From Rhodospirillaceae bacterium (lineage in GTDB: Bacteria; Pseudomonadota; Alphaproteobacteria; DSM-16000; Inquilinaceae): a stretch of DNA of 64,000 bases. Both the position numbers and the translations under genes were made by a program. The notes under the pieces were generated by a model. It saw only the letters and a list, made by a program, of their open reading frames with translations, had not been told where the DNA came from and made no database searches. The first letter of the stretch is position 1, and each line of letters starts with the position of its first letter. Shown piece after piece: positions 36,673 to 45,095 of this stretch. The stretch covers positions 663,501 through 727,500 of the forward strand of contig JACKIH010000003.1 in assembly GCA_020638575.1 (NCBI GenBank), in the 5' to 3' direction.

Positions 36673-37699
36673 GGGTCTCGAAATGGGTCGGCTTGTTGAG
36701 CGAACGGCCGCCGCGGGCCACCCAGTCGGCCGTCCAGTCCAGCAATTTGGCCAAGGGGACGGAGGGATAGCCGAACAGGCGCTGCTGTTCGGCGGTATTG
36801 ACCAGCCAGGCGGTGTCCGCCTCTTCGCCCTCCAGCAGCGGTGCCTTGCCGAGGCGCTCGCCAAGCCCGGTGGCCATGGCCCGCACGCTCGCCACCTCCG
36901 GTCCGGACACGTTCAAGGGCGTGGTCGGCGTGGTGCAGTGGGCCAGCGCCCTCAGCGCGCAAGCGTTGGCGTCGCCCTGCCAGATGACGTTGACATGGCC
37001 CATGCCCAGCGGCACCGGCTGGCCGTCGCGCACCGCCACGGCGATGTCGTGCAGCACGCCGTAGCGCAGGTCGATGGCGTAGCTCAGCCGGATCAGCCGG
37101 CCCGGCGTGCCATATGTCTCCGACAGGTATTGGAAGATGCGCTCGCGGCCGACGCAGGAATTGGCGTACTCGCCGGACGGCGCCACCGGCGCCTCGCTCT
37201 CCGTCGCCCCGCCGTGGCGGATGTCCACATAGGGGTAAACGCAGGCCGTGGAGAAGGCGACGATCCGGGCCTCGGGAAAGGCTTCGCCGACGATCCCCGG
37301 CACGTGCACGTTCATCGCCCAGGTCAGCGGCTCGGCCCCGGTGGAGCCGAACTTGCGGCCGGCCATGAAGATCACGTTCTCCGCCTTGGGCAGGGTCGCC
37401 ACCGCCGCCCGGTCGGTGAGGTCGCAGGCGATGGTCTCGATGCCGGCGGCGGTGAGCTGGTCTTCCAGACCCGGCTCGCTGAAACGGGCCACGCCGATCA
37501 CCCGCTTGTCCGGTGCTGCACGCTTGGCCATGCGCGCCAGCGTCGGCCCCATCTTGCCGCCCACGCCGAGCACCAGGATGTCCCCCGGCACGCGCTCCAG
37601 ATCCTCCACCAAAGCGGCGTCGGGCAGGGTCATCAGGTCGTCCAGCGCTGCCTCGTCGGCGAAGCTGTCGGGCAGCGGGCGGTGGGCGTGGAAGGTCAC
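36656..37699 (-). CDS. NAD-dependent epimerase/dehydratase family protein
   Basis: A 347-aa short-chain-type sugar nucleotide or sugar acid oxidoreductase. The Rossmann motif is DILVLGVGGKMGPTLARMAK, after an N-terminal extension of about 40 residues that is longer than usual. VAFSTACVYPYVDI supplies the Ser/Thr region; the expected YxxxK tetrad is not clear, although EYANSCVGRERIF sits at that place, so the catalytic Lys may be Arg. The GTG start at 37699 overlaps the previous stop by 4 bp (GTGA). It may oxidise or epimerise the intermediate handled by its neighbours. Confidence 0.83.
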   Translation of the reverse strand: MTFHAHRPLPDSFADEAALDDLMTLPDAALVEDLERVPGDILVLGVGGKMGPTLARMAKRAAPDKRVIGVARFSEPGLEDQLTAAGIETIACDLTDRAAVATLPKAENVIFMAGRKFGSTGAEPLTWAMNVHVPGIVGEAFPEARIVAFSTACVYPYVDIRHGGATESEAPVAPSGEYANSCVGRERIFQYLSETYGTPGRLIRLSYAIDLRYGVLHDIAVAVRDGQPVPLGMGHVNVIWQGDANACALRALAHCTTPTTPLNVSGPEVASVRAMATGLGERLGKAPLLEGEEADTAWLVNTAEQQRLFGYPSVPLAKLLDWTADWVARGGRSLNKPTHFETRGGSY

Positions 37700-39162
37700 G
37701 TCCTCTTCTCCAGCATGTCGAAGGTCCAATCGGTCTCGGCGATGGCGTCGTCCATGTCCGGCGGATCGACGACGCCGAGCCCCGGCACTTGCAGCGAGCC
37801 GATGTTCAGGAGGCCATCGTCGATGTTGAGCCCCACCCCCTCGCCCAGCCGGGCGTAGAGGTCGGGGTGGCGGGCGAGTGCCGCCTCCTGCTCGGCCTTG
37901 GGCAGGTGGTCGAGGCCGTGGAAATAGTGGTGGCCATTGCGCTCCACATGCTTGATGCCCAGCGTCGCCACCACCGCCAGGTCGGCCTGCAGCGGCACCA
38001 CCGGCAAGTTGGTGAGGTCTTCGGCCGACAGGAAGTAGGTGCCGGGCTCGGTGCGCGCGTTGTGATGGGCCGCCAGGGCCGCATTCATCAGCGAGCGGTA
38101 GACGCCCTTGCAGTTCTTGTGGCTGACGCCCTGGTAACCCAGCTCGATGGCCTGGGCGTAGGCTTCGGTCCAGCCGTCCGCCTCGTCGATCAGCAGCGGC
38201 CGGCCGATGGTGGCCAGCGCCCCCTGGTCCAGCGGAGCCGACATGGCGACCTGGCGGTCCAGCGGCTGCTCGATGAACAGGATGGAGTCGTAGAAGTCGG
38301 TCAGCGCGTCGCGCGCCTTGATTTGCACCATCAAGGTGACGAAGTCGTCGAGCGACTTGTACTGCTCGTTGCCGTCCAGCGTAACGCCGATGGGCCGGCC
38401 GACCGACGCCATCACCCCGGCGATGCGCTCCAGCCGGTCGAGGTCTTCGGCCAGATTGCCCGACACCTTGACCTTCAGGTAGCGCAGCCGGTCGTCCACC
38501 AGGTAGCTATGCAGGCTGACCGGCAAGCCGTCGTCCGGCGCGTCCGGCCCCACGTCCGCCGGCGTGATGGGATCGACCAGGCCGACGGTGTGGCGCAGCG
38601 CCACCTGCGTCAGGGGTGCCTTCGGCAGGGCCGCCAGATGGGCGTCGGCCTCCAGCTCGGAAAACACGCTGGCGCAATCGATGCCCAGGAGGCCGCTGCG
38701 CACCATGGCGTCGAAGGACTGGCCGGTGAGGCGGCCGGCGGCATCGATCACGGCGCGCTCCAGCATCGACGCGGCGAAGGAAGCGCCGAGCCGGTTGAAC
38801 TCGCCGGCCAGCACCCGGTCCTCGATGTCCTGGCGGGTGTCGCGCCACAGGGCAAACGGCGTGTCGGCGTCGGTGTCTTCGTAGATGGCGCGGGCATGGC
38901 CCAGCGCGGCCAGGAGGTCGGCCACATTGTCCGCCGGCGTCTTGTCGGGGCGCTTGTCGAACCACTTGTAGGCCAGGAAGTCGGCCGCATAGCCCTTGGC
39001 GACGGTGCCGGCCTCGTCCTCCGCCTCGATCTCCAGGATGCCCACCGGAGAGGCCGTCATGGTCACCACGCCGAAGCGGAACGGCAGGCGGGTGAAGGCG
39101 TTGCGGATCTTCACCCGGCTCGCCCGCACGCGCAAGCTGATGGGGTCGTCGATGCCACTCAT
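37696..39162 (-). CDS. Enolase-superfamily protein (mandelate racemase-like)
   Basis: A 488-aa enolase-superfamily enzyme, longer than the usual 380-430 aa. Probable metal ligands are the Asp in VTLDGNEQYKS, the Glu in ILFIEQPLDRQ and the acid in LLIDEADGWTE; base candidates are Lys in LKVKVSGNLA and Lys in VSHKNCKGVYRS. The pattern fits an acid-sugar dehydratase or epimerase, but the superfamily is broad and the substrate cannot be read out. The start overlaps the isomerase gene stop by 4 bp, and the stop overlaps the epimerase start by 4 bp, so all three are coupled. Confidence 0.83.
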   Translation of the reverse strand: MSGIDDPISLRVRASRVKIRNAFTRLPFRFGVVTMTASPVGILEIEAEDEAGTVAKGYAADFLAYKWFDKRPDKTPADNVADLLAALGHARAIYEDTDADTPFALWRDTRQDIEDRVLAGEFNRLGASFAASMLERAVIDAAGRLTGQSFDAMVRSGLLGIDCASVFSELEADAHLAALPKAPLTQVALRHTVGLVDPITPADVGPDAPDDGLPVSLHSYLVDDRLRYLKVKVSGNLAEDLDRLERIAGVMASVGRPIGVTLDGNEQYKSLDDFVTLMVQIKARDALTDFYDSILFIEQPLDRQVAMSAPLDQGALATIGRPLLIDEADGWTEAYAQAIELGYQGVSHKNCKGVYRSLMNAALAAHHNARTEPGTYFLSAEDLTNLPVVPLQADLAVVATLGIKHVERNGHHYFHGLDHLPKAEQEAALARHPDLYARLGEGVGLNIDDGLLNIGSLQVPGLGVVDPPDMDDAIAETDWTFDMLEKRT

Positions 39163-39989
39163 GCCAGGCCCTCCAGGATGCCGCGCAGGTAGCCGGCCGC
39201 TACCGCCGCCGTGGTCGGCCCGTCGGGCTCGTAGTCGAAGGGCTCCACGGCCAGCGGACCGCGATAGCCGACCTCGCCGAGGGCGGCGAGGATCGGCCCG
39301 AAGCGGTTTTCCCCCTGCCCCGGCGCCCGCCGGTTGGTGTCGTTGAGCTGGATGTGGGCGAGCCGCCCGGTGGGCCACCAGCGGCGGATCACCGCCGCCA
39401 CCGGTTCGGATTCCGCAAGGCCGGCGGCCGACGTGTCGACCATGGTCCGCAGGCCCGGCAGGCCGATCTCGTCCACCAGCGCCACCGCCTCGGCAACGGT
39501 GTTGACGAAGTCCGTCTCGCGCGGCGACAGCGGCTCCAGGCAATAGGTCACGCCAGCCTTGGCCGCCGCCTCGCCCGCCGCCGCCAGGCACTGCGCGGCA
39601 TTGGCGCGGGCAGCTTCCGGAGAGGCAGCGTGGGCGAGTGCGCGCTGTCCCGGCGAGCCGTGGACGAGCACGCTGCCGCCGAGCGTGGCGCAGGCATCGG
39701 CCATGAAGCACATCACATCGGTGGTCCGGCGGCGCAGCGCCGCATCGTCGGTGGTGATGGATAGGCCGGCGGGAGCCACCAGCAGCCAGTGCAGGCCCGT
39801 CACCACCAGCCCGTGGTCTTCCACCACCCGGCGGATGATGGCCAGATCGGCCGCGGGCAAGGAGGTGGGGTCTTCGGCCAGCGTGAAGGGCGCCACCTCC
39901 AGCCCGCCATAGCCGAGCTTGGCGGCGAGCGCGCACTGCTCGGGCAGCGGCAGATGGCGCAGCACTTCGTTGCACAGGCTCAACAGCAT
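39159..39989 (-). CDS. Hydroxypyruvate-isomerase-like TIM barrel protein
   Basis: A 276-aa protein of the sugar phosphate isomerase/epimerase fold. Likely metal ligands: Glu in YCLEPLSPRETDF, Asp in RTMVDTSAAG, His in AHIQLNDTN and Glu in LAVEPFDYEP. It is only distantly similar to the other TIM-barrel gene at 31634. The ATG at 39989 is preferred because GGAG lies 6 nt upstream; the ATG at 39995 is too close to it. The gene follows tctB by 31 bp and overlaps the enolase-superfamily gene by 4 bp. Confidence 0.83.
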   Translation of the reverse strand: MLLSLCNEVLRHLPLPEQCALAAKLGYGGLEVAPFTLAEDPTSLPAADLAIIRRVVEDHGLVVTGLHWLLVAPAGLSITTDDAALRRRTTDVMCFMADACATLGGSVLVHGSPGQRALAHAASPEAARANAAQCLAAAGEAAAKAGVTYCLEPLSPRETDFVNTVAEAVALVDEIGLPGLRTMVDTSAAGLAESEPVAAVIRRWWPTGRLAHIQLNDTNRRAPGQGENRFGPILAALGEVGYRGPLAVEPFDYEPDGPTTAAVAAGYLRGILEGLA

Positions 39990-40020
39990 GGGCATCTCCG
40001 TTGGAGGCGGACTATGGGGG

Positions 40021-40563
40021 TCAACCGGGCAACCTCACATAGAACACCCGCTCGAACAGGAGTTGCACCCCGAACCCGACAAAGAGGGCGATCACCGCCG
40101 CCGAGGCCAGGGCACGCAACGGCGGGCGCCGGCCCAGCTCGATCCACTCCGTGGCTGTGGTGAAGAGGAATATGAAGGCCACCGTGGCCAACCCGAAGGG
40201 CACATGGCCGAACAGGCCCACCGCATAGCCGAGGGTGAGCGCGACCGTGACGCCGAGGCGCAGCGCCACATGGCGGTCGGGCACCGGTGCCGGTTCGTCC
40301 GCCGGGGCTTCGGCCTGGGTCTCCTGCGCCTCCGCAGCCCCCAGCCGCCAGCCGCCGCGCAGCGCGCTGCGCACCAGCAGGGCGATGCCGCACAGCGCCA
40401 TCAGCGCCCCCAGGATGCCCGGCAGCAGCCCCGGCACGGTGTAGGGGTTGATGTTCTGCTCCGCCAGACGCGGCAGGCGCAGGCTTTCCACCACCACTCC
40501 CAGGCCGAAGGCCGTGAGCACCAGCGAGAAGACGAAGTCCGCCTTGTCCATGGGCCGGGTCAT
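40021..40563 (-). CDS. tctB: Tripartite tricarboxylate transporter small subunit TctB
   Basis: A 180-aa membrane subunit with four hydrophobic segments (ADFVFSLVLTAFGLGVV; LPGILGALMALCGIALLV; GVTVALTLGYAVGLFG; LRALASAAVIALFVGFGVQL). It forms the membrane part of the transporter with TctA, whose stop it overlaps by 4 bp. Here tctB follows tctA, whereas many systems have the order tctC-tctB-tctA. A Pro/Glu/Ala-rich linker lies between the second and third helices. Confidence 0.9.
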   Translation of the reverse strand: MTRPMDKADFVFSLVLTAFGLGVVVESLRLPRLAEQNINPYTVPGLLPGILGALMALCGIALLVRSALRGGWRLGAAEAQETQAEAPADEPAPVPDRHVALRLGVTVALTLGYAVGLFGHVPFGLATVAFIFLFTTATEWIELGRRPPLRALASAAVIALFVGFGVQLLFERVFYVRLPG

Positions 40564-42101
40564 GGGGTGCCACCCGGCTGCCCGCTACTCGGCTGCCTGC
40601 GCCGCCCGCCGCCGACCAGCCGGCCGAGCCAGCGCCGGGTCGCCGGCATGCTCACCAGCACGAACAGCAGGGCCGAGCCCCACAGCGCGATGCTGATGGG
40701 CCGGTTGAAGAAGGGCGAGAGATCGCCGTCGGACAGCACCAGGCCGCGGCGCAGGTTCTTGTCCATCAGGTCGCCCAGCACGATGCCGAGGATCAGCGGC
40801 GCCATGGGATACTTCATCTCGCGCAGGATGAAGCCGAGCACGCCGAAGGCGACCATCACCCACACGTCGAATACCCGGCTGGTGATGGCGAACGCCCCCA
40901 CGGTGCACAGCACGAAGATGATCGGCATCAGCCGTTCGCGGGTCACCCGCAGCACCAGCAGGAGCGGCCGGGTGAGCAGCAGGCCGAGGATCGCCATGGC
41001 GCAGGTGGCGAGAAACACCATGGCCACCACCGAGTACACGAAGTCCGGGAACTCGATCATGATCAGCGGCCCCGGCCTTATGCCGTGGATGATCATGGCC
41101 GCCAGCAGGACCGCGGCGGGGGCCGAACCGGGCACCGCCAGGGTGAGCACCGGGATCAGCGCCCCCGGCACGGCGGCGTTGTTGCCGGTTTCCGCCGCCA
41201 CCAGCCCTTCCACCGAGCCCTTGCCGAACTCCTCCTTGTTCTTCGACGCCTGGCGGGCGGCGGCATAGGAGGCCCACGCCCCCATGTCCTCCCCCACCCC
41301 CGGTGCCAGGCCCATGAAGGTGCCGATGAGGCCCGAGCGGATGGCGGTGATGCGGTAGCGCGCCGCCTGGCGGATGCCTGCCCACACGCTGTCGGTCGAT
41401 CCGCGCACCACGCGGTAGGCACGGTGGCGCATCACCGTCAGCACCTCGGCGAACCCGAAGGCGCCGACCATGGCGGGCAGAAGCTGGATGCCGCCCCTGA
41501 GATCGGTGGACCCGTAGGCGAAGCGCGGCACGGCGTGGATGCCTTCCTGGCCGATCATGGCGACGAACAGCCCCAAGAGGCCGGCGATCCAGCCCTTGAT
41601 CGGATCGTCGAGCGCGGTGAGCTGGCCGGCGATGAGCACGCCGAACACCGACAGCCAGAAGAACTCGTAGGCGCCGAAGGAGAGTGCGAATTCCGCCAGC
41701 GCGGGAGCCACCACGGCCAAGGCCGCCATGCCGATGAGGCTGCCGATGAAGGATCCGGTGGTGGCGATGGCCATGGCGGAGCCGGCGCGCCCCGCGCGTG
41801 CCAGGGGGTAGCCGTCCAGGGAGGTGGCGGCATTGGCCGGCGTGCCGGGGATGTTGAGCAGGATGGCGCTGCGGCTGCCGCCGTAGATGGCGCCGACATA
41901 CATGCAGATGAGGATGAGGATCGCCCGGTCCGTCTCCATCTGGAAGGTCAGCGTCGTCATCAGTGCCACGCCGAGCGTGGCGGTGAGCCCCGGCAGCATG
42001 CCGACGACGATGCCGAGCAAGGTGGCCCAGAAGACGTCGAGGATGGCTGGACTGGCGACGAAACCGGCTATGGCGCTGAGAAAGGACTCCAGGCCGTACA
42101 T
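40560..42101 (-). CDS. tctA: Tripartite tricarboxylate transporter large subunit TctA
   Basis: The 513-aa main channel subunit, with about a dozen membrane segments. Family signatures include the GMLPGLTATLGVALM loop, YVGAIYGGSRSAILLNIPG, the GEDMGAWASYAAARQ region and GNNAAVPGALIPVLTLAVPG. Energised uptake depends on TctB and on the periplasmic TctC encoded upstream. The start lies 90 bp after tctC, a gap with no terminator seen. The overlap with tctB is 4 bp. Confidence 0.95.
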   Translation of the reverse strand: MYGLESFLSAIAGFVASPAILDVFWATLLGIVVGMLPGLTATLGVALMTTLTFQMETDRAILILICMYVGAIYGGSRSAILLNIPGTPANAATSLDGYPLARAGRAGSAMAIATTGSFIGSLIGMAALAVVAPALAEFALSFGAYEFFWLSVFGVLIAGQLTALDDPIKGWIAGLLGLFVAMIGQEGIHAVPRFAYGSTDLRGGIQLLPAMVGAFGFAEVLTVMRHRAYRVVRGSTDSVWAGIRQAARYRITAIRSGLIGTFMGLAPGVGEDMGAWASYAAARQASKNKEEFGKGSVEGLVAAETGNNAAVPGALIPVLTLAVPGSAPAAVLLAAMIIHGIRPGPLIMIEFPDFVYSVVAMVFLATCAMAILGLLLTRPLLLVLRVTRERLMPIIFVLCTVGAFAITSRVFDVWVMVAFGVLGFILREMKYPMAPLILGIVLGDLMDKNLRRGLVLSDGDLSPFFNRPISIALWGSALLFVLVSMPATRRWLGRLVGGGRRRQPSSGQPGGTP

Positions 42102-42191
42102 GCGGTCGCCCGACTGTGGCAGCGGATCAGGAAAGGCGGCGGGCCGCCCCGGAGCGGCAGAAGGCTCCGGGACGGCCGGCCGGGCTGGCGG

Positions 42192-43190
42192 CTACGGATG
42201 CGCGATGCCGTAGTCTTCCGGGTTGTTCGGGGCCTGGCCGCTCTCGAACAGCATCCAGGTGTTCTGCTCGATCATCGGGCGGGCGGCGTCCTGGGCAGCG
42301 TCGCCGTAGTGCGGGTCGTAGAAGGCGCCGCGGTTGGCGGAGTAGTCCCGCATCGCCTGGTTGCCCGGCATCACGTCCTGCCACACCTGGTTCATGGTCT
42401 CGATCACCTCGGCCGGGGCGTCGGCCGGCACCCAGATGCCGAAGTAGTTGTTGGCCACCTGGATGTCGGGCAGCCAGTCGGTGATCGCCGGGATCTCGCC
42501 GTAGCCTTCCAGCTCCAGGGGTGCCGCGGCCAGCACGGCCAGCGGGATGATGCGGCCGGCGCGGATCATCTCCGCCTGTTCCGAGGCAAGCTGGGTGGTG
42601 ACCTGGGTTTCCCCGGCCACGGTGGCCAGCACGGCGGGGTTGCCGCCGTCGTAGGTGACATGGCGGTAGTCCACTTCGGCCGCCAGCGCGATCGCCTGCA
42701 TGGCGTTGTGGCCGCCCGAGGTGACGCCGGCGGTGGCCACGGTGACTTCGCCAGGGTGTTCCTGCATCGCCGCCAGCAGGTCGTCGAAGCTGTCCCACCC
42801 GGCCTCCGGGTTGACGCCGACCACCGCCACATTGGCGATGTGCAGGTAGAGCGCCCAGTCGCTCGCCGGCACGTCCAGCATGCCGAGCACCTGGTAGCTG
42901 CCCAGGTCCACCGCGGCACCGGCCGCCCAGGTCAGCCCGTCATGGGGGGCCTCCCAGGCATTGGTGGTGCCCACCGAGCCGGCAGCGCCGGGCTGGTTGA
43001 CGATGACGACGGTCTGGCCAAGTGCGGCCTCCAACTCGCCCGCCAGCACCCGGGTGACGCTGTCCGTCGACCCGCCGGCCGCCCACGGCACGATGATGTT
43101 GATCGGTTCGTCGGGCTGCCAGGCGTAGTCCTGGGCCATGGCCGGGGTGGCGAGCGCCAGGGCGGTGGCGGCGAGTAGCATGGTGCGCAT
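42192..43190 (-). CDS. tctC: Tripartite tricarboxylate transporter binding protein TctC
   Basis: The 332-aa periplasmic substrate-binding protein. A signal peptide is visible at residues 1-19 (MRTMLLAATALALATPAMAQ), followed by the TctC/Bug pattern: INIIVPWAAGGSTDSVTRVL, VIVNQPGAAGSVGTTNAW, and PGEVTVATAGVTSGGHNAMQ. A GGAGGAG ribosome-binding site precedes the ATG. It is the first gene of the operon, with the shared operator 27 bp upstream. The ligand is probably a carboxylate or sugar acid; specificity is not encoded in any motif I can read. Confidence 0.94.
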   Translation of the reverse strand: MRTMLLAATALALATPAMAQDYAWQPDEPINIIVPWAAGGSTDSVTRVLAGELEAALGQTVVIVNQPGAAGSVGTTNAWEAPHDGLTWAAGAAVDLGSYQVLGMLDVPASDWALYLHIANVAVVGVNPEAGWDSFDDLLAAMQEHPGEVTVATAGVTSGGHNAMQAIALAAEVDYRHVTYDGGNPAVLATVAGETQVTTQLASEQAEMIRAGRIIPLAVLAAAPLELEGYGEIPAITDWLPDIQVANNYFGIWVPADAPAEVIETMNQVWQDVMPGNQAMRDYSANRGAFYDPHYGDAAQDAARPMIEQNTWMLFESGQAPNNPEDYGIAHP

Positions 43191-43515
43191 TTCGGTTTCT
43201 CCTCCCGTCGGATGGTTCTTAAGTAACCAGCGAGATACTTAGCAGGATGCGTTCGTCGGCGGCGCATCGTCAACCCCGCACGCAGGAGCCGGCAGCTCCG
43301 GCGCGTGTGGCCGGCCGGTCACCGCCTGGCGGGGCTGCAGCCGCGGTGGCAGTCGCGCCGGCGAGCTTACGGAAAATTAATCAGGCCACTCCATATTGAG
43401 ATCAGATCATGTATGGCGACCCGACTCGGCGGATGCCGCGCAGACGAGATCGGCTCTCGCCACACTGGATCTATCGGTTCCAAGCAGAAAACCTGCCAAA
43501 CTTCAGTCATCGAAT
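43191..43515. other. Divergent intergenic region, tctC / HD-GYP gene
   Basis: These 325 bp contain operator 2 and the tctC promoter at the left end and the HD-GYP promoter at the right. The part around 43375-43420 is AT-rich (GGAAAATTAATCAGG near 43373). No gene is supported; open frames here have poor composition. Confidence 0.55.
43217..43240. promoter_or_regulatory. Operator 2 of the catabolic regulon, upstream of tctC
   Basis: The plus strand at 43221-43240 reads AAGTAACCAGCGAGATACTT, an imperfect palindrome with AAGTA/TACTT arms. The block CTTAAGTAACCAGC (43218-43231) recurs exactly, in the opposite orientation, at 35929-35942 before the other transcription unit. It lies 27-50 bp upstream of the tctC start, a good position for a repressor. 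Confidence 0.65.
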
Positions 43516-44646
43516 ATGACCAAGCCAGACGTCGCGCAAATGGACTGCCGCAGCCGGGTGATCGTTGTGACGGACGTGGCGTATCGACTTAGCGATTTTC
43601 TGGCCTATGTGGAAAACAACTACGCGCTGACGCTCGCCTCCAGCCGCCAGGAGGTCCTCGCCGACAGCGACCTGCGGTCCGCGGTGGCCGTGGTGTTCAC
43701 CGAGCAGCCCAACGACATGGATGCACGCCGGTTCTGCGAAGCCATCGATCCCCGCTGGAAAGAGCGGCCGAAGGTGATCGCCGCCGGCCCCAGGAAGTCG
43801 CCCTGGCTGACCTTCGTGAAGGGCCAGACCTCGGTCGACGGCGTCATCCATGCCGACGCCCCCAGCGAACAGCAGATCCGCACCTTCGGCGTGCTGGTGA
43901 GCCTGCGCGCCGAGGCGGCCCTGGCGGAACTGGGGCCCAGGGCGGCGACCATCTGGAAAGAGTCCGCCAAGGTCCTGAAGACCATCGAGGTGCTGGTCGA
44001 AGCCGGACAGCCGATCCCGCGCGCTGCCGTGCACACGCTGGCGGAGTCCGTGGTTGAAGGCACCGACGATGCCCTGCTGTGCGACATGATGCGCATATTG
44101 CGCGACCACCACGCCGAAACCGTGGTGCATAGCCTGGACGTGGCCATGAACATGCTGTTGCTCGGCCGCCATGTCGGGGTGCGCTCGAAGGCCGACCAGC
44201 ACCTGCTGTTCGAGGCCGGCATCATGCACGACATCGGCAAGATGGAGATCCCGTCGGCCATCCTGCGCATGCCGGGCCGGCTGACGGCCGACGAGTTCGC
44301 GGTGATGCGCGAACACCCGGTCAGCGCCGTGCGCATGCTCCGGGACTCCGGCGGCTATGACGAGCATGTGATCTGGGCGGCCGCCCACCATCACGAGAAG
44401 ATCGACGGCAGCGGCTATCCCTATGGCCTGGAAGGCGCACGGATTTCAGAGATCGGACGTCTGGCGGCGGTCTGCGATGTGTTCTGCGCGCTCACCGAAC
44501 GCCGGTCGTACAAGCCGTCGACCCCGCCGGAAAAGGCGTTCGAGATCATGCAGTCGATGGGCCCGGGCCAGCTCGATGCCACCTTGCTGGAGCGCATGAT
44601 GGAGATGATCTACGGCTCCCTGCCCCAGCAGCGTATCGCCATCTGA
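43516..44646 (+). CDS. HD-GYP domain cyclic-di-GMP phosphodiesterase
   Basis: A 376-aa signalling protein. The HD-GYP domain (about 195-370) carries His205, the HD pair His238-Asp239 in GIMHDIGKMEIP, and HHEKIDGSGYP at 292-302, so the catalytic and GYP motifs are intact and hydrolysis of cyclic di-GMP is expected. The N-terminal 130 residues look like a receiver fold (SRVIVVTDVAYRLSDFLAYV; AVVFTEQ) without a phosphoacceptor Asp at the usual third strand, so it may be a degenerate receiver. The ATG at 43516 is chosen because the upstream frame to 43396 is poor. It stands alone and converges on the SpeD-like gene. Confidence 0.9.
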   Translation: MTKPDVAQMDCRSRVIVVTDVAYRLSDFLAYVENNYALTLASSRQEVLADSDLRSAVAVVFTEQPNDMDARRFCEAIDPRWKERPKVIAAGPRKSPWLTFVKGQTSVDGVIHADAPSEQQIRTFGVLVSLRAEAALAELGPRAATIWKESAKVLKTIEVLVEAGQPIPRAAVHTLAESVVEGTDDALLCDMMRILRDHHAETVVHSLDVAMNMLLLGRHVGVRSKADQHLLFEAGIMHDIGKMEIPSAILRMPGRLTADEFAVMREHPVSAVRMLRDSGGYDEHVIWAAAHHHEKIDGSGYPYGLEGARISEIGRLAAVCDVFCALTERRSYKPSTPPEKAFEIMQSMGPGQLDATLLERMMEMIYGSLPQQRIAI

Positions 44647-44660
44647 ATGCAGCGTCACCG

Positions 44661-44693
44661 CCGGCCGGCGCGCCTCGCGACGCCGCCGGCCGG
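44661..44693. terminator. Hairpin between two convergent genes
   Basis: A perfect 10-bp stem, CCGGCCGGCG with CGCCGGCCGG, and a 13-nt loop lie 14 bp after the HD-GYP stop and 39 bp from the SpeD-like stop. It could end transcripts from both sides. There is no T tract. Confidence 0.5.
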
Positions 44694-44732
44694 GCGGAGA
44701 GCTGGACCGCCGCGTGTCGGGCCCGCCAGGTG

Positions 44733-45095
44733 TCAGGCTTGCCGCACGGTGAAGTCGTAACGCACCTTCTGCGGACCGAACCAGTCCCGGAAATGGGCAA
44801 CCACGGCGTCGTCCTCGAACGGCTTGCAGGAGAAGACGTCGAGGTAGGCGTCGCCGGAGAGATTGCAGAAGTGTGCCGAAATGCTGGACGTCTCGATCGG
44901 CTGCAGAACCGTGATACCGCACAGGTCGGGCCGGTCCTCGGGTCCACAATCCTCGATCCAGGGTGCCCCCATCGACTTCATCTCGATGAGAGACAGCAGC
45001 GAGTCGTTGTAGTTCCGCACGTGGTCGATGCTCGATACTTTGGTCAGATCGCAGCCGGCGGCATCGACACGCAGATGATAACCCCAGTAGCTCAT
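44733..45095 (-). CDS. SpeD-superfamily (S-adenosylmethionine decarboxylase-like) protein
   Basis: A 120-aa protein resembling bacterial SpeD proenzymes. The stretch ITVLQPIETSSISAHF (61-76), then GDAYLDVFSCKPF (81-93), aligns with the SpeD pattern where a Ser after Glu becomes the pyruvoyl group by self-cleavage; Ser70/Ser71, His75 and Cys90 are candidate processing and catalytic residues. The His that normally follows the cleavage Ser appears to be Ser71. SAM decarboxylase makes the aminopropyl donor for spermidine; some relatives decarboxylate other amino acids. No spermidine synthase gene is nearby. The ATG at 45095 (MSYWGYH) is preferred to one at 45110 on spacing to AAGGA. Confidence 0.75.
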   Translation of the reverse strand: MSYWGYHLRVDAAGCDLTKVSSIDHVRNYNDSLLSLIEMKSMGAPWIEDCGPEDRPDLCGITVLQPIETSSISAHFCNLSGDAYLDVFSCKPFEDDAVVAHFRDWFGPQKVRYDFTVRQA

